This document shows positions 52,351 through 61,951 of a DNA stretch of 64,000 bases, piece after piece (the first letter of the stretch is position 1; each line of letters begins with the position of its first letter). The notes under the pieces are model-generated. The model was given only the letters and a program-made list of their open reading frames with translations. It was not told the origin of the DNA and ran no database searches. The stretch lies in the NCBI RefSeq assembly GCF_003122205.1, contig NZ_QEYE01000008.1:62001-126000 (forward strand). The letters are read 5' to 3'. This DNA is from Maritimibacter sp. 55A14 (GTDB lineage: Bacteria > Pseudomonadota > Alphaproteobacteria > Rhodobacterales > Rhodobacteraceae). The position numbers were made by a program, and so were the translations under genes.

Positions 52351-52818
52351 TCAGATGCACTTGAAATAGTCGAACGGCTCCAGGCAGCCGCGGCAGCGCC
52401 ACTGCGCCTTGCAGGGGGTGGAGCCGAACTGGCTGATCCGCTCCAGGTCGGTGCCACCGCAATGCGGACAGCGCGCGGGACCGCCCGCGGGCTGGGGCGG
52501 CGCGATGCCGTAGGCTTCCAGCTTCTCGCGCCCCTCGTCGCTCAGCCAGTCGGTGGTCCAGGGCGGCGAGAGGCGGCGCTCGATGCGAAGGTTTTCGATG
52601 CCGCGGGCGCGCAGCGCCGTCTCGATATCGAGTGCAATGATCGAGGTCGCGGGGCAGCCCGAATAGGTCGGCGTGACATGCACCACCAGCGTGTCGCCCT
52701 GCCATTCGACCGAACGCACGATGCCCAGATCGGTGACCGAGATCACCGGGATCTCCGGGTCCGGAACCTCTGCCAGCCAGTCCCAGACCTGGGCGGTAGA
52801 GGGCAGGGTCGTGCTCAC
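52351..52818 (-). CDS. paaD: PaaD, Fe-S/maturation factor of the epoxidase
   Basis: 155 residues from the GTG that overlaps the paaC stop; an upstream start inside paaC is less likely. MIP18/DUF59 core (EVPDPEIPVISVTDLGIVRSVEW, TPTYSGCPATSII) and a C-terminal zinc ribbon with CPHCGGTD and CRGC. Needed for assembly of PaaE or PaaA metal centres. Confidence 0.93.
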   Translation of the reverse strand: MSTTLPSTAQVWDWLAEVPDPEIPVISVTDLGIVRSVEWQGDTLVVHVTPTYSGCPATSIIALDIETALRARGIENLRIERRLSPPWTTDWLSDEGREKLEAYGIAPPQPAGGPARCPHCGGTDLERISQFGSTPCKAQWRCRGCLEPFDYFKCI

Positions 52819-53573
52819 CACCTCGCCCCCGGATAGGCGCGCTGCAACCACTGCATCTCGGTCAGGACATGGCCCAAATGCTCGGTATGGCGGCCGGACT
52901 TGCCGCCCTTGTGGGCAAATCCGCTATCGGGAATGTCGAGCGTGGCCTGGCTCAGCACCCGGCCCGTCAGCGCGTCCCAGTCGGCGCGCAGGGTGGACGG
53001 GTCGGGGGCGATCCCGACCTCGGCCAGCACGCAATCCACATCGTCGGCCACGAACATCTCGAGCGCGTAGGGCCAGTGCTCGTCCAGCGCGGCCTGCATG
53101 CGTGCATGGCTCTCCGCCGTGCCGTCGCCAAGGCGCACCACCAGATCGGCGGAGCGTTCCAGGTGATAGGCCACTTCCTTGGACGCTTTGGCGGCGATCT
53201 GGGCCACGCGCGTATCCGCGGATTTCATCAGCCCCGCAAGCATCAGGCTGGCGAAGGCGTCATAGAGGAACTGGCGCATCACGGTGCGCCCGAAATCGCC
53301 GTTGGGGCGTTCGACCAGCAGCAGGTTGCGGAAATCCCAGGCGTCGCGCAGATAGGCCAGATCGTCGGCGTTGCGTCCCTTGCCCTCGATCTCGCCGGCG
53401 AGGCTCAGCCACATCTGCGTCTCTCCGATGAGGTCGAGCGCGGTGTTGGCCAGTGCGATGTCCTCCTCCAGGATCGGCGCATGACCGCACCATTCCGAGA
53501 CCCGGTGGCCCAGGATCAGCGTCGTGTCGCCCAAGCGCAGGCAGAACTCGAACAAGGCCTCGTCGCGGGTCAT
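52815..53573 (-). CDS. paaC: phenylacetyl-CoA epoxidase subunit PaaC
   Basis: 252 residues from ATG 53573; a GTG three bases upstream is also possible. Ferritin-like helical bundle (LGDTTLILGHRVSEWCGHAPILEEDIALANTALDLIG), structural partner of PaaA without a full diiron site. Overlaps paaB and paaD. Confidence 0.95.
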   Translation of the reverse strand: MTRDEALFEFCLRLGDTTLILGHRVSEWCGHAPILEEDIALANTALDLIGETQMWLSLAGEIEGKGRNADDLAYLRDAWDFRNLLLVERPNGDFGRTVMRQFLYDAFASLMLAGLMKSADTRVAQIAAKASKEVAYHLERSADLVVRLGDGTAESHARMQAALDEHWPYALEMFVADDVDCVLAEVGIAPDPSTLRADWDALTGRVLSQATLDIPDSGFAHKGGKSGRHTEHLGHVLTEMQWLQRAYPGARW

Positions 53574-53857
53574 CACATCGCCCCCACGTCGTCGGGGATG
53601 TCGAAGAAGGTCGGGTGCCGGTAGACCTTGTCGTTCGAGGGGTCGAAGAGCGGCCCCTTCTCGCCCGGTGCGGAGGCGGTGATGTCGGCGGCGCGCACCA
53701 CCCAGATGCTCACCCCCTCGTTGCGGCGGGTATAGACGTCGCGCGCATGGCGGATCGCCATTTCCGCATCCGAGGCGTGCAGGCTGCCCACATGGCGGTG
53801 CGACATGCCGTGCTGGCCGCGGATGAAAATTTCCCAGAGCGGCAGTTCGTTACTCAT
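53573..53857 (-). CDS. paaB: phenylacetyl-CoA epoxidase subunit PaaB
   Basis: 94 residues with LPLWEIFIRGQHGMSHRHVGSLHASDAEMAIRHARDVYTRRNEGVSIWVV and a closing PTFFDIPDDVGAM. Bridges PaaA-PaaC heterodimers. 12 bases after paaA. Confidence 0.95.
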   Translation of the reverse strand: MSNELPLWEIFIRGQHGMSHRHVGSLHASDAEMAIRHARDVYTRRNEGVSIWVVRAADITASAPGEKGPLFDPSNDKVYRHPTFFDIPDDVGAM

Positions 53858-53869
53858 CGGATATCTCTC

Positions 53870-54859
53870 CTATTCCGCCGCCACCGGGCCGCGGTGCTTG
53901 GCGGCATGGGCCATCAGCCCCTCGCGCACCCAAGCGCCGTCATCCCAAGCCTTGCGGCGCGCGGCCATGCGTTCGACGTTGCACGGCCCGTTGCCCTTCA
54001 GGACCTCGAAGAACTCCTCCCAGTCGGGTTCGGAGAAGTCGTAATGGCCGCGCGCCTCGTTCCACTTCAAATCGGGGTCGGGGACGGTCAGGCCCAGATA
54101 CTCGGCCTGCGGCACGGTCTGATCGACGAATTTCTGGCGCAGCTCGTCATTGGTGTTGATCTTGATCTTCCAGGCCATCGACTGCGCGGAGTGCACGCTC
54201 TCGGCATCCGAGGGGCCGAACATCATCAGTGAGGGATACCAGAACCGGTCCAGCGCGTCCTGCGCCATGCGGCGCTGTTCCGGCGTGCCGTTCGCCATCT
54301 TCATCATGATGTCGTAGCCCTGCCGCTGGTGGAAGCTCTCTTCCTTGCAGATGCGGATCATGGCGCGGGAATAGGGGCCGTAGGAGGTACGTTGCAGCGG
54401 CACCTGGTTCATGATCGCGGCGCCGTCCACCAGCCAGCCAACCGCGCCGATATCGGCCCAGGTGAGCGTGGGATAGTTGAAGATCGAGGAGTATTTCATC
54501 TTCCCCGACAGAAGCTGGCGCGTCAGCTCGTCGCGGCTGATGCCCAGCGTCTCCGCCGCACAGTAGAGGTAGAGCCCGTGCCCCGCCTCGTCCTGCACCT
54601 TGGCCAGCAGGATCGCCTTGCGCTCCAGCGTGGGGGCGCGGGTGATCCAGTTGCCCTCGGGAAGCTGGCCGACGATCTCGGAATGGGCGTGCTGGCCGAT
54701 CTGGCGGATGAGCGTCTTGCGATAGCCCTCGGGCATCCAGTCCTTCGGCTCGATCTTCTCGCCCGCATCCACACGGTCCTGGAAATGGCGCTCTTCGGGC
54801 GACATCTCCTCGCGGCTCTTGATGCCGCTGCCGGTCGATTTCACCATCTGTGCATACAT
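53870..54859 (-). CDS. paaA: phenylacetyl-CoA epoxidase catalytic subunit PaaA
   Basis: 329 residues from the [10 protein letters not shown] methionine. Diiron ligand helices [13 protein letters not shown] and [20 protein letters not shown]. Makes ring-1,2-epoxyphenylacetyl-CoA with O2. First gene of paaABCDE, and 17 bases after the thiolase. Confidence 0.96.
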   Translation of the reverse strand: MYAQMVKSTGSGIKSREEMSPEERHFQDRVDAGEKIEPKDWMPEGYRKTLIRQIGQHAHSEIVGQLPEGNWITRAPTLERKAILLAKVQDEAGHGLYLYCAAETLGISRDELTRQLLSGKMKYSSIFNYPTLTWADIGAVGWLVDGAAIMNQVPLQRTSYGPYSRAMIRICKEESFHQRQGYDIMMKMANGTPEQRRMAQDALDRFWYPSLMMFGPSDAESVHSAQSMAWKIKINTNDELRQKFVDQTVPQAEYLGLTVPDPDLKWNEARGHYDFSEPDWEEFFEVLKGNGPCNVERMAARRKAWDDGAWVREGLMAHAAKHRGPVAAE

Positions 54860-54876
54860 CTCGTGCCTCCCGGTCG

Positions 54877-56079
54877 TCAGACCCGTTCCAGAATGATCGC
54901 GATCCCCTGTCCCACGCCCACGCACATCGTGGCCAGGGCGTAGCGCCCGCCGCTGCGGCGAAGCTGATAGGCCGCCGTCAGCACCAGCCGCGCGCCCGAC
55001 ATGCCCAGCGGATGGCCCATCGCGATGGCCCCGCCATTGGCGTTTACATGGGGCGCGTCGTCGGGCAGGTCCAGTTCGCGCAGCACCGCCAGACTCTGTG
55101 CGGCGAAAGCCTCGTTCAACTCTATCACATCCATCCGGTCGAGCGTGAGCCCGGCGCGCGCCAGAACCTTTTGCGTGGCCGGCACCGGGCCGATGCCCAT
55201 GACGCGCGGCTCCACCCCGGCGGCGGCCATGGCGACGACGCGGGCGACGGGCGTCAGTCCGTGAGTGGTGGCCGCCTCGCCCGAGGCCAGAAGCAGCGCC
55301 GCCGCGCCGTCGTTGACGCCCGAGGCGTTGCCGGCGGTGACCGACAGGTCGGGTCCGTTCACGCCCTTGAGCTTCGCCAGTTTCGCTGCGTCGGTACCGG
55401 GGCGGGGGTGTTCGTCGGTGTCCACGAGAACCGGCTCGCCCCGGCGCTGCGGCACCTCGACGGGCACGATTTCCTCGGCGAAGAGCCCGGCCTTCTGCGC
55501 CGCTTCCCAGCGCGCCTGACTGCGAGCCGCAAATGCGTCCTGGTCGGCGCGGCTGACATCGTAGTCGGCGGCCACGTTGTCGGCGGTCTGGGGCATCGAG
55601 TCGGTTCCGAAAGCGGCTTGCATCTTCGGGTTCACGAAGCGCCAGCCGATGGTCGTGTCGTAGATCGCGTTGGCGCGGGAGAACGCCGTTTCCGCCTTGG
55701 GCATGACGAAGGGTGCGCGGCTCATGCTTTCCACACCACCCGCTATCACCAGATCCTGGTCGCCCGCGCGGATGCCGCGTGCGGCCAGCCCGACCGCGTC
55801 CATGCCCGAGCCGCAGAGCCGGTTGACCGTGGTGCCGGGCACCTCCACCGGCAGCCCGGCCAGAAGCGCAGCCATGCGCGCGACGTTGCGGTTGTCCTCG
55901 CCCGCCTGGTTGGCGCAGCCATATATGACGTCGTCCAGCGCCGCCCAGTCCACGCCCGGATTGCGGGCCTTGAGCGCGGCGATGGGCGCGGCGGCCAGAT
56001 CGTCGGCGCGCATCGACGCCAAGGCGCCGCCGTAGCGGCCGATCGGTGTGCGGATCGCATCGCAGATGAAAGCGTCCAT
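54877..56079 (-). CDS. paaJ: 3-oxoadipyl-CoA thiolase (PaaJ/PcaF)
   Basis: 400 residues from the [15 protein letters not shown] methionine. Acylated Cys89 in [12 protein letters not shown], His in [14 protein letters not shown] and C-terminal Cys in [13 protein letters not shown]. Splits 3-oxoadipyl-CoA into acetyl-CoA and succinyl-CoA, and also the earlier 3-oxo-5,6-dehydrosuberyl-CoA. Closes the phenylacetate route; heads the paaJABCDE operon. Confidence 0.93.
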   Translation of the reverse strand: MDAFICDAIRTPIGRYGGALASMRADDLAAAPIAALKARNPGVDWAALDDVIYGCANQAGEDNRNVARMAALLAGLPVEVPGTTVNRLCGSGMDAVGLAARGIRAGDQDLVIAGGVESMSRAPFVMPKAETAFSRANAIYDTTIGWRFVNPKMQAAFGTDSMPQTADNVAADYDVSRADQDAFAARSQARWEAAQKAGLFAEEIVPVEVPQRRGEPVLVDTDEHPRPGTDAAKLAKLKGVNGPDLSVTAGNASGVNDGAAALLLASGEAATTHGLTPVARVVAMAAAGVEPRVMGIGPVPATQKVLARAGLTLDRMDVIELNEAFAAQSLAVLRELDLPDDAPHVNANGGAIAMGHPLGMSGARLVLTAAYQLRRSGGRYALATMCVGVGQGIAIILERV

Positions 56080-56118
56080 GCCGGACTTGTCCTCCCGAAT
56101 CGCAGTGGTTTCTATTCC

Positions 56119-56134
56119 CGACCGCATGGTCGGT
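56119..56134. promoter_or_regulatory. palindromic TetR/RutR-like operator
   Basis: CCGACC-GCAT-GGTCGG is a perfect 6+6 palindrome, 40 bases upstream of paaJ. Its core GACCGCATGGTC differs at one base from the core of the RutR autoregulatory site at 59770-59785. Could be bound by RutR or by the paa TetR. Confidence 0.5.
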
Positions 56135-56231
56135 GATAGCAGGTCGGGCGGCAACGAGCAAATGAAATGTTACACATAAATCTTGATGTGAAAATAATTG
56201 TAACGCTATCCGGTGACTGCACTCCCAATAT

Positions 56232-56247
56232 TTTACCAATTGATAAA
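56232..56247. promoter_or_regulatory. RutR-like operator upstream of preT
   Basis: TTTACCAATTGATAAA agrees at 11 of 14 defined positions with the RutR consensus TTGACCA-N2-TGGTCAA. Part of an 18-base near-palindrome in an AT-rich promoter, 56 bases before the preT start. Confidence 0.5.
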
Positions 56248-56292
56248 AAATAACCCTTGTGGCAGAGTTGACCCGAGGAAAAGCGAAGAATG

Positions 56293-56300
56293 GGAGGTGA
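56293..56300 (+). promoter_or_regulatory. perfect Shine-Dalgarno for a TTG start
   Basis: GGAGGTGA, fully complementary to the 16S rRNA 3' end, two bases before TTG 56303. Its presence makes TTG 56303 the best start; GTG 56297 lies inside the SD. Confidence 0.6.
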
Positions 56301-56302
56301 CC

Positions 56303-57637
56303 TTGGCCAAATCCGTATCCACGCCGGGGATCGTGGCGGGGCGGCTGAGCCCGGCCGAACTGTCCGAGAATTTCTCCGACCTTCATCCGCCCTTCGACCG
56401 GCATGAGGCCGCCGTGGCCGCGGATCGCTGCTATTTCTGCCATGACGCGCCCTGCGTGACGGCCTGCCCGACCTCGATCGACATCCCGCTCTTCATCCGT
56501 CAGATCGCCACCGGTACGCCCGAAGGCGCGGCCCGCACGATCTTCGACCAGAACATCCTGGGCGGCATGTGCGCGCGCGTTTGCCCGACCGAGACGCTCT
56601 GCGAGGAAGCCTGCGTGCGCGAGACGGCGGAGGGTAAGCCGGTCGAGATCGGGCGGCTGCAACGCTACGCCACCGACACGGCGATGGCGCGCGGCAGCCA
56701 CCCCTACACCCGCGCCGCGCCGACCGGCAAGCGCGTCGCCGTGGTGGGGGCGGGCCCGGCGGGGCTGGCCTGCGCGCACCGCCTGGCCATGCACGGCCAT
56801 GACGTGACGCTCTACGATGCGCGGCCCAAACCCGGCGGGCTGAACGAGTTCGGCATCGCCAGCTACAAGACCGTCGGCGGGTTCGCCGCGGCCGAGGTGG
56901 AATGGCTTCTGGGGATCGGCGGCATCACGCCGGAACTGGGCCGGCGGCTTGGCGGTGATCTGACACTGGAGGCATTGCGCGACGGTTTCGACGCGGTTTT
57001 CCTGGGAGTCGGGCTTGCCGGGGTCAATGCCCTGCGCACCGAGGGCGAGGACAGGAACGGCGTGCGCGATGCGGTGGATTTCATCGCCGAACTGCGCCAG
57101 GCGGAGGACCTGACCGCGCTGCCCGTGGGCCGGCATGTCGTCGTCATCGGCGGCGGCATGACGGCGGTGGATGCCGCGGTGCAGGCCCGCCTGCTGGGCG
57201 CCGAGCAGGTCTCGCTCGTCTACCGGCGCGGGCGCGACCGGATGAACGCCTCGCAATTCGAGCAGGACCTCGCGGCCTCCAAGGGCGTGCGGATCATCAC
57301 CAACGCGCAGCCCCTACAGGTCATCGGCAACGGTGCGGCGCGCGAGGTCGAGTTCGCCCGCACCGAGGAAACCGCCGAGGGTCTGCGCGAGACAGGCGAG
57401 ACCTTCCGGCTGCGTGCCGATCAGGTCTTCAAGGCGATCGGGCAGCGGCTCCACGGCGCGCCAGAGACGCTGAAACTCGACGGAAGCAAGATCGCCATCA
57501 GCGGGGCCGGGCGGACCAGCGTGCCGGGGGTCTGGGCCGGCGGCGACTGCGCTTCGGGCGGCGACGACCTGACGGTGACGGCGGTGGCCGAGGGCCGCGA
57601 TGCGGCCGAGGAAATCCATGCCGCGCTGAGCGGCTGA
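56303..57637 (+). CDS. preT: dihydropyrimidine dehydrogenase FAD subunit
   Basis: 444 residues, TTG start. N-terminal Fe-S region [20 protein letters not shown] and [16 protein letters not shown], then FAD domain [26 protein letters not shown] and NAD domain [30 protein letters not shown]. PreT passes NAD(P)H electrons to PreA for reduction of uracil and thymine. 72 bases before preA. Confidence 0.93.
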   Translation: MAKSVSTPGIVAGRLSPAELSENFSDLHPPFDRHEAAVAADRCYFCHDAPCVTACPTSIDIPLFIRQIATGTPEGAARTIFDQNILGGMCARVCPTETLCEEACVRETAEGKPVEIGRLQRYATDTAMARGSHPYTRAAPTGKRVAVVGAGPAGLACAHRLAMHGHDVTLYDARPKPGGLNEFGIASYKTVGGFAAAEVEWLLGIGGITPELGRRLGGDLTLEALRDGFDAVFLGVGLAGVNALRTEGEDRNGVRDAVDFIAELRQAEDLTALPVGRHVVVIGGGMTAVDAAVQARLLGAEQVSLVYRRGRDRMNASQFEQDLAASKGVRIITNAQPLQVIGNGAAREVEFARTEETAEGLRETGETFRLRADQVFKAIGQRLHGAPETLKLDGSKIAISGAGRTSVPGVWAGGDCASGGDDLTVTAVAEGRDAAEEIHAALSG

Positions 57638-57709
57638 GGCTTGGCGCCGCGGCGCCGGACACAGGCACAGGACGGCCCTCCGCGGGCCGCGCGAGAAGGA
57701 GACGCAAGA

Positions 57710-59011
57710 ATGGCAACATTGCAGACGGACTTCATCGGCATCAGGTCGCCCAACCCGTTCTGGCTGGCCTCCGCGCCGCCCACGGACAAGGAATACAATG
57801 TCCGCCGCGCCTTCGAGGCCGGCTGGGGCGGGGTCGTGTGGAAGACGCTGGGGCTCGACCCGCATGTGGTCAATGTGAACGGTCCGCGCTACGGGGTGGT
57901 CTATGGCGCCGACCGGCGGGTGCTGGCGCTCAACAATATCGAGCTGATCACCGACCGGCCGCTCCAGACCAATCTCGACGAGATCAAGGCGGTCAAGCGC
58001 GACTGGCCCGACCGGGCGATGATCGTCTCGCTCATGGTGCCCTGCGAGGAGCAGTGCTGGAAGGATATCCTGGCACAGGTCGAGGAGACCGGCGCGGACG
58101 GGATCGAGCTGAATTTCGGCTGCCCGCACGGGATGAGCGAGCGCGGCATGGGCTCGGCCGTTGGCCAGGTGCCTGAGTATATCGAAATGGTCACGCGCTG
58201 GTGCAAGGCGGCCACGCGGATGCCGGTGATCGTCAAGCTGACCCCCAACGTGACCGACATCCGACGCCCGGCGCGCGCCGCGCTGGCCGGCGGTGCGGAT
58301 GCGGTCAGCCTGATCAACACGGTCAATTCCATCACTTCGGTCGATCTCGACCTGATGGCACCGGAGCCCACGATTGACGGCAAGGGCAGTCATGGCGGTC
58401 TCTGCGGTCCGGCGGTCAGGCCGATCGCGCTCAACATGGTGGCCGAGATCGCCCGCGACGCGGAAACCGCTGGGTTGCCGGTCTCGGGCATCGGCGGCGT
58501 GACCACCTGGCGCGACGCGGCGGAGTTCATCGCGCTGGGCGCGGGCAACGTGCAGGTCTGCACGGCGGCCATGACCTACGGCTTCCGCATCGTGGAGGAA
58601 CTCAAGGCCGGGCTGCTGCGCTACATGGAGGGAAAGGGCCATGACCGGATCGAGGATTTCCGCGGCCGCGCCGTGCCCAATGTGACGGACTGGCAGTATC
58701 TGAACCTCAACTACGTCACCAAGGCCCGGATCGACCAGGACGCCTGCATCAAATGCGGACGCTGCTATGCCGCCTGCGAGGACACCAGCCACCAGGCGAT
58801 CGCCATGACGGAGGGCCGCGTCTTTGAGGTGATCGACGAGGAATGCGTGGCCTGCAATCTCTGCGTCAATGTCTGCCCGGTGGAGAATTGCATCACGATG
58901 GAGCGCCTGCCGGCGGGCGCGGTCGACCCGCGCACCGGGCGCAGCGTGCAGGCGGATTATGCGAACTGGACCACGCATCCCAACAACCCAGCGGCCAAGG
59001 CCGCGGAATGA
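57710..59011 (+). CDS. preA: dihydropyrimidine dehydrogenase catalytic subunit
   Basis: 433 residues. DHOD-like FMN barrel: IRSPNPFWLASAPPTDKEYN, GIELNFGCPHGMSERGMGS (catalytic Cys loop nearby), KLTPNVTDI, VSGIGGVTTWRDAAEFI. C-terminal two 4Fe-4S sites CIKCGRCYAACEDTSH and CVACNLCVNVCPVENC. Reduces uracil/thymine to the dihydro-base, first step of the reductive pathway. Confidence 0.95.
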   Translation: MATLQTDFIGIRSPNPFWLASAPPTDKEYNVRRAFEAGWGGVVWKTLGLDPHVVNVNGPRYGVVYGADRRVLALNNIELITDRPLQTNLDEIKAVKRDWPDRAMIVSLMVPCEEQCWKDILAQVEETGADGIELNFGCPHGMSERGMGSAVGQVPEYIEMVTRWCKAATRMPVIVKLTPNVTDIRRPARAALAGGADAVSLINTVNSITSVDLDLMAPEPTIDGKGSHGGLCGPAVRPIALNMVAEIARDAETAGLPVSGIGGVTTWRDAAEFIALGAGNVQVCTAAMTYGFRIVEELKAGLLRYMEGKGHDRIEDFRGRAVPNVTDWQYLNLNYVTKARIDQDACIKCGRCYAACEDTSHQAIAMTEGRVFEVIDEECVACNLCVNVCPVENCITMERLPAGAVDPRTGRSVQADYANWTTHPNNPAAKAAE

Positions 59012-59048
59012 TGCGGCGGCGCGTGCCGCGCCATTGCCATTTCCCCAT

Positions 59049-59065
59049 CCCCGCCGGTGGCGGGG
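59049..59065. terminator. GC hairpin between convergent genes
   Basis: CCCCGCC-GGT-GGCGGGG, perfect 7-bp stem in the gap between preA and rutR, which converge. No T-run, so a weak or bidirectional terminator. Confidence 0.35.
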
Positions 59066-59088
59066 ACGGATCCGGCCGCGCGGGTGGA

Positions 59089-59712
59089 TCAGTCCGGTCG
59101 CAGGAGTTTGGTGTAGAGCAGGTCGAGGAACGCCGCGGCGCCGGGAAAGGGATCGGTACCGGGTTCATCCAGGATCATGCCGATCTGGGCGTCGAAATCC
59201 GCGTAGTGCTGGGTCGTGGCCCAGATCGAGAAAATCAGGTGATACGGGTCGATATTGGCGATCTTGCCGGCCCGCGCCCAGCCTCGGATCACCGCGGCAC
59301 GGTCGTCCACCAGCGTCTTGAGATCGCCGCGCAGGACCGCCTCGATGCGCGGCGCGCCCTGCAGGATTTCATTGGCGAAGAGCCGGCTTTCGCGGGGATA
59401 ATCGCGTGAAAGCTCCAGCTTGCGCTGCACATAGGCGCGGATCTCGCCGATCGGGTCACCCGCCGGATCAAGCTCCCGCAGCGGGTCGAGCCAGGTGTCG
59501 AGCAGCCCCGCGAGAAGTTCGGCATGGATGTCTTCCTTGCTGTCGAAATAATAGAGCAGGTTCGGCTTCGACAGCCCCGCGGCCTGCGCGATCTGGTCGA
59601 GCGTCGCGCCGCGGAACCCGTAGCTGGAGAAGACCTCGAGCGCCGCATCGAGGATCGCCTGGCTGTTTTTCTGCTGAATGCGTGTGCGCCGCCGTCCGTC
59701 CGGTTTGTTCAA
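59089..59712 (-). CDS. rutR: TetR-family pyrimidine regulator RutR
   Basis: 207 residues, TTG start at 59712 with GAGAGGCGAG upstream. HTH NSQAILDAALEVFSSYGFRGATLDQIAQAAGLSKPNLLYYFDSKEDIH and RutR-type ligand domain: LELSRDYPRESRLFANEILQGAP, KIANIDPYHLIFSIWATTQHYADFD. The RutR ligand in E. coli is uracil. Divergent from the hydrolase gene and facing preA. Confidence 0.9.
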   Translation of the reverse strand: MNKPDGRRRTRIQQKNSQAILDAALEVFSSYGFRGATLDQIAQAAGLSKPNLLYYFDSKEDIHAELLAGLLDTWLDPLRELDPAGDPIGEIRAYVQRKLELSRDYPRESRLFANEILQGAPRIEAVLRGDLKTLVDDRAAVIRGWARAGKIANIDPYHLIFSIWATTQHYADFDAQIGMILDEPGTDPFPGAAAFLDLLYTKLLRPD

Positions 59713-60034
59713 AAGCTCGCCTCTCGCACTTGAAACTTGACTGTCCGCTCCGGACTGATAGCGTCGATTTTGACCGAATGGTCAGAAGAAGTCCATGGGC
59801 CGCGGGGCGGAAGCTCAAGCTGCTGACGCCGCTGCGGGACGGGAATGCAGCGAGGGCCATGTGTGCGATACGGCGTAGCTGCGCATCGCGCGGGCGGCTC
59901 GGGCCTTGGCGGGCCCGAAGTCGGGCAGGGCACCTGGATGGCACCTGTTGCGCCGGCCCGCGCGCGCCATGACGGCGGAGCACGCCGGAAACGGCGGCGG
60001 CGAGGGACCACCGCATAACGACAGGGAGGACGAC
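59713..60034. other. divergent regulatory region of rutR and pydC
   Basis: 322 bases without a gene. Holds the RutR-like palindrome at 59770-59785 close to rutR and a leader ending with AGGGAGGA for the hydrolase. No other strong structure is seen. Confidence 0.6.
59770..59785. promoter_or_regulatory. RutR operator (autoregulatory site)
   Basis: TTGACCGAATGGTCAG matches the E. coli RutR consensus TTGACCA-N2-TGGTCAA at 12 of 14 defined positions. 58 bases upstream of the rutR start. Confidence 0.75.
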
Positions 60035-61285
60035 ATGGCCGCACCGGGCGAGAACCTACGGATCAACGGCGACCGGCTCTGGGACAGTCTCATGGAGATG
60101 GCCAAGATCGGGCCGGGCGTGGCGGGCGGCAACAACCGCCAGACCCTGACTGACGCCGACGCCGATGGCCGCGCGCTGTTTCAGTCGTGGTGCGAGGCGG
60201 AGGGCTGCAGCATGGGGCTCGACCAACTCGGCACCATGTTCGCCCGGCGCGAGGGCACCGACCCGGACGCGTTGCCGGTCTATGTCGGCTCGCATCTCGA
60301 CACGCAGCCCACGGGCGGGAAATACGATGGCGTGCTGGGGGTGCTGGGGGCGCTGGAAATCGTGCGCACGCTCAACGATCTGGGGATCAGGACCAGGCAC
60401 CCGATCGTCGTCACCAACTGGACCAACGAGGAGGGTACGCGGTTCGCCCCGGCGATGCTGGCCTCGGGCGTTTTCGCGGGCGTGCATGAGCAGGCCTGGG
60501 CCGAGGACCGGCAGGACGCGGAGGGCAAACGCTTCGGCGACGAACTCGACCGTATCGGCTGGCGCGGCGCGGAGGAGGTGGGCGCGCGCAAGATGCATGC
60601 CTTCTTCGAGTTGCATATCGAACAGGGCCCGATCCTGGAGGCCGAAGGCAAGGATATCGGCGTCGTCACCCACGGTCAGGGCCTCAGCTGGACGCAGGTC
60701 ACGATCACCGGCAAGGAGGCGCATACCGGATCGACGCCCATGCCGCTGCGCCGGAATGCCGGGCTCGGCATGGCGCGGGTGCTGGAGAAGGTCGAGGAGA
60801 TCGCGCTCTCCCACGCGCCCGATGCGGTGGGCGCGGCGGGCCATATCGACATCTACCCCAACTCGCGCAACGTGATCCCCGGCAAGGCGGTCTTCACCGT
60901 CGATTTCCGTTCCCCCGATCTGAGCGTGATCGAGGACATGGAGAAACGCCTGCGCGACGAGGGCGGCAAGATCGCCGAGGAGATGGGCCTCGGGATCGAG
61001 TTCGAGAAGGTCGGCGGCTTCGACCCGGTGGAGTTCGACGAAACCTGCGTGACCGCCGTGCGCAACGCCGCCGAACGCCTGGGCTATTCCCACCGCGACC
61101 TGATCTCGGGCGCCGGGCATGACGCCTGCTGGATCAACCGCGTGGCGCCCACGGCGATGGTGATGTGCCCCTGCGTCGACGGGCTGTCGCACAACGAGGC
61201 CGAGGAGATTTCCAGGGAATGGGCCACGGCGGGGGCGGATGTGCTGATGCACGCGGTGGTGGAGACGGCGGGGATCGTGGAGTGA
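60035..61285 (+). CDS. Zn-dependent beta-ureidopropionase-type hydrolase (PydC/HyuC family)
   Basis: 416 residues, AGGGAGGA Shine-Dalgarno. M20-type metal motifs: VYVGSHLDTQPTGGKYDGVLG, WTNEEGTRF, FELHIEQGPILE, and late His in CPCVDGLSHNEAEE. Cuts N-carbamoyl-beta-alanine (or N-carbamoyl amino acids from hydantoins) to the amino acid, CO2 and ammonia. Third step of reductive pyrimidine breakdown here; allantoate amidohydrolase is an alternative. Stop overlaps a GTG of the next small gene. Confidence 0.88.
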   Translation: MAAPGENLRINGDRLWDSLMEMAKIGPGVAGGNNRQTLTDADADGRALFQSWCEAEGCSMGLDQLGTMFARREGTDPDALPVYVGSHLDTQPTGGKYDGVLGVLGALEIVRTLNDLGIRTRHPIVVTNWTNEEGTRFAPAMLASGVFAGVHEQAWAEDRQDAEGKRFGDELDRIGWRGAEEVGARKMHAFFELHIEQGPILEAEGKDIGVVTHGQGLSWTQVTITGKEAHTGSTPMPLRRNAGLGMARVLEKVEEIALSHAPDAVGAAGHIDIYPNSRNVIPGKAVFTVDFRSPDLSVIEDMEKRLRDEGGKIAEEMGLGIEFEKVGGFDPVEFDETCVTAVRNAAERLGYSHRDLISGAGHDACWINRVAPTAMVMCPCVDGLSHNEAEEISREWATAGADVLMHAVVETAGIVE

Positions 61286-61431
61286 AACCGTATCGCAAGC
61301 CCTACTTCTCTTTTGGTTTAGGCGGAGGTGAAGGCTGCGACGGCTTCGGTCTGGGCGGTTCTCCGCGAGTATTCCCTTTGTCAATTGGTTCGGGCGGCTT
61401 TACCATTTGGGTGCTCCATGAGACAAAGTGA
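61282..61431 (+). CDS. possible 49-residue Gly-rich protein
   Basis: GTG start overlapping the hydrolase stop (GTGA). Sequence opens MKPYRKPYFSFGLGGGEGCDG and ends IGSGGFTIWVLHETK. Gly-rich, no known family. Overlaps the next ATG by 14 bases. Short and unsupported by similarity, so it may be only a leader. Confidence 0.4.
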   Translation: MKPYRKPYFSFGLGGGEGCDGFGLGGSPRVFPLSIGSGGFTIWVLHETK

Positions 61432-61951
61432 CGAACAAACGACACTGAGTAGCGAAAAGCTACTAATGGAAGCATACCGCTTAGCCGAACAGAATGTACA
61501 GTCACAGGTTGATCTGGCACTTGCAGCAGATCAGCGCGCGGCAAGTTTCTGTGGGTTATGCATTGCTGCCATTGCCGCATTGGTCGGTTTGACGGACAAT
61601 CAAAACACTGAATGGCATACCGGCATCGCGGCAGCAATGTTGTCAATTTCCGCCTTTCTTTCTGCCTTTGCGTTGCGGCCTGTGAAGTTTCATATTCGCG
61701 GACTTCCATTCGAAAACTTCAAAGAGGATATTGAGAATAAAAGGGAATTTTCTGAAGTTATAGAAGATCTTGGTCAAATCTATGACAATTTGATCTCGGA
61801 AAACCGAAAGAGGATCAAGCGTAACGCTCGATGTTTCAGGTGCGCGATTTACTGTGCGATTTTAGGACTGCTATTCATGGTTGTTCCTTTCAGCATTCAA
61901 CCTTTTGTCCCGAATGACAATCCGTCAACTTCAACCGGAGGCACCCAATGA
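61418..61951 (+). CDS. AT-rich membrane protein of unknown function in the pyrimidine operon
   Basis: 177 residues. Two adjacent transmembrane segments (AASFCGLCIAAIAALVGLTD; TGIAAAMLSISAFLSAFALRPV), a charged helical part with FENFKEDIENKREFSEVIEDLGQIYDNLI, then a third span (CFRCAIYCAILGLLFMVVPFSIQPF). The layout resembles SLATT-type effector/pore proteins. Clearly lower GC than its neighbours, so probably a late insertion. Its stop overlaps the dihydropyrimidinase start (ATGA), so it is translated with the operon. Confidence 0.7.
   Translation: MRQSDEQTTLSSEKLLMEAYRLAEQNVQSQVDLALAADQRAASFCGLCIAAIAALVGLTDNQNTEWHTGIAAAMLSISAFLSAFALRPVKFHIRGLPFENFKEDIENKREFSEVIEDLGQIYDNLISENRKRIKRNARCFRCAIYCAILGLLFMVVPFSIQPFVPNDNPSTSTGGTQ

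Noticed and set aside
53870-57256. Single minus-strand frame of 1128 codons
   Set aside because: The paaA protein occupies only its end; the rest is a shadow of paaJ and preT. The paaA start at 54859 was used.
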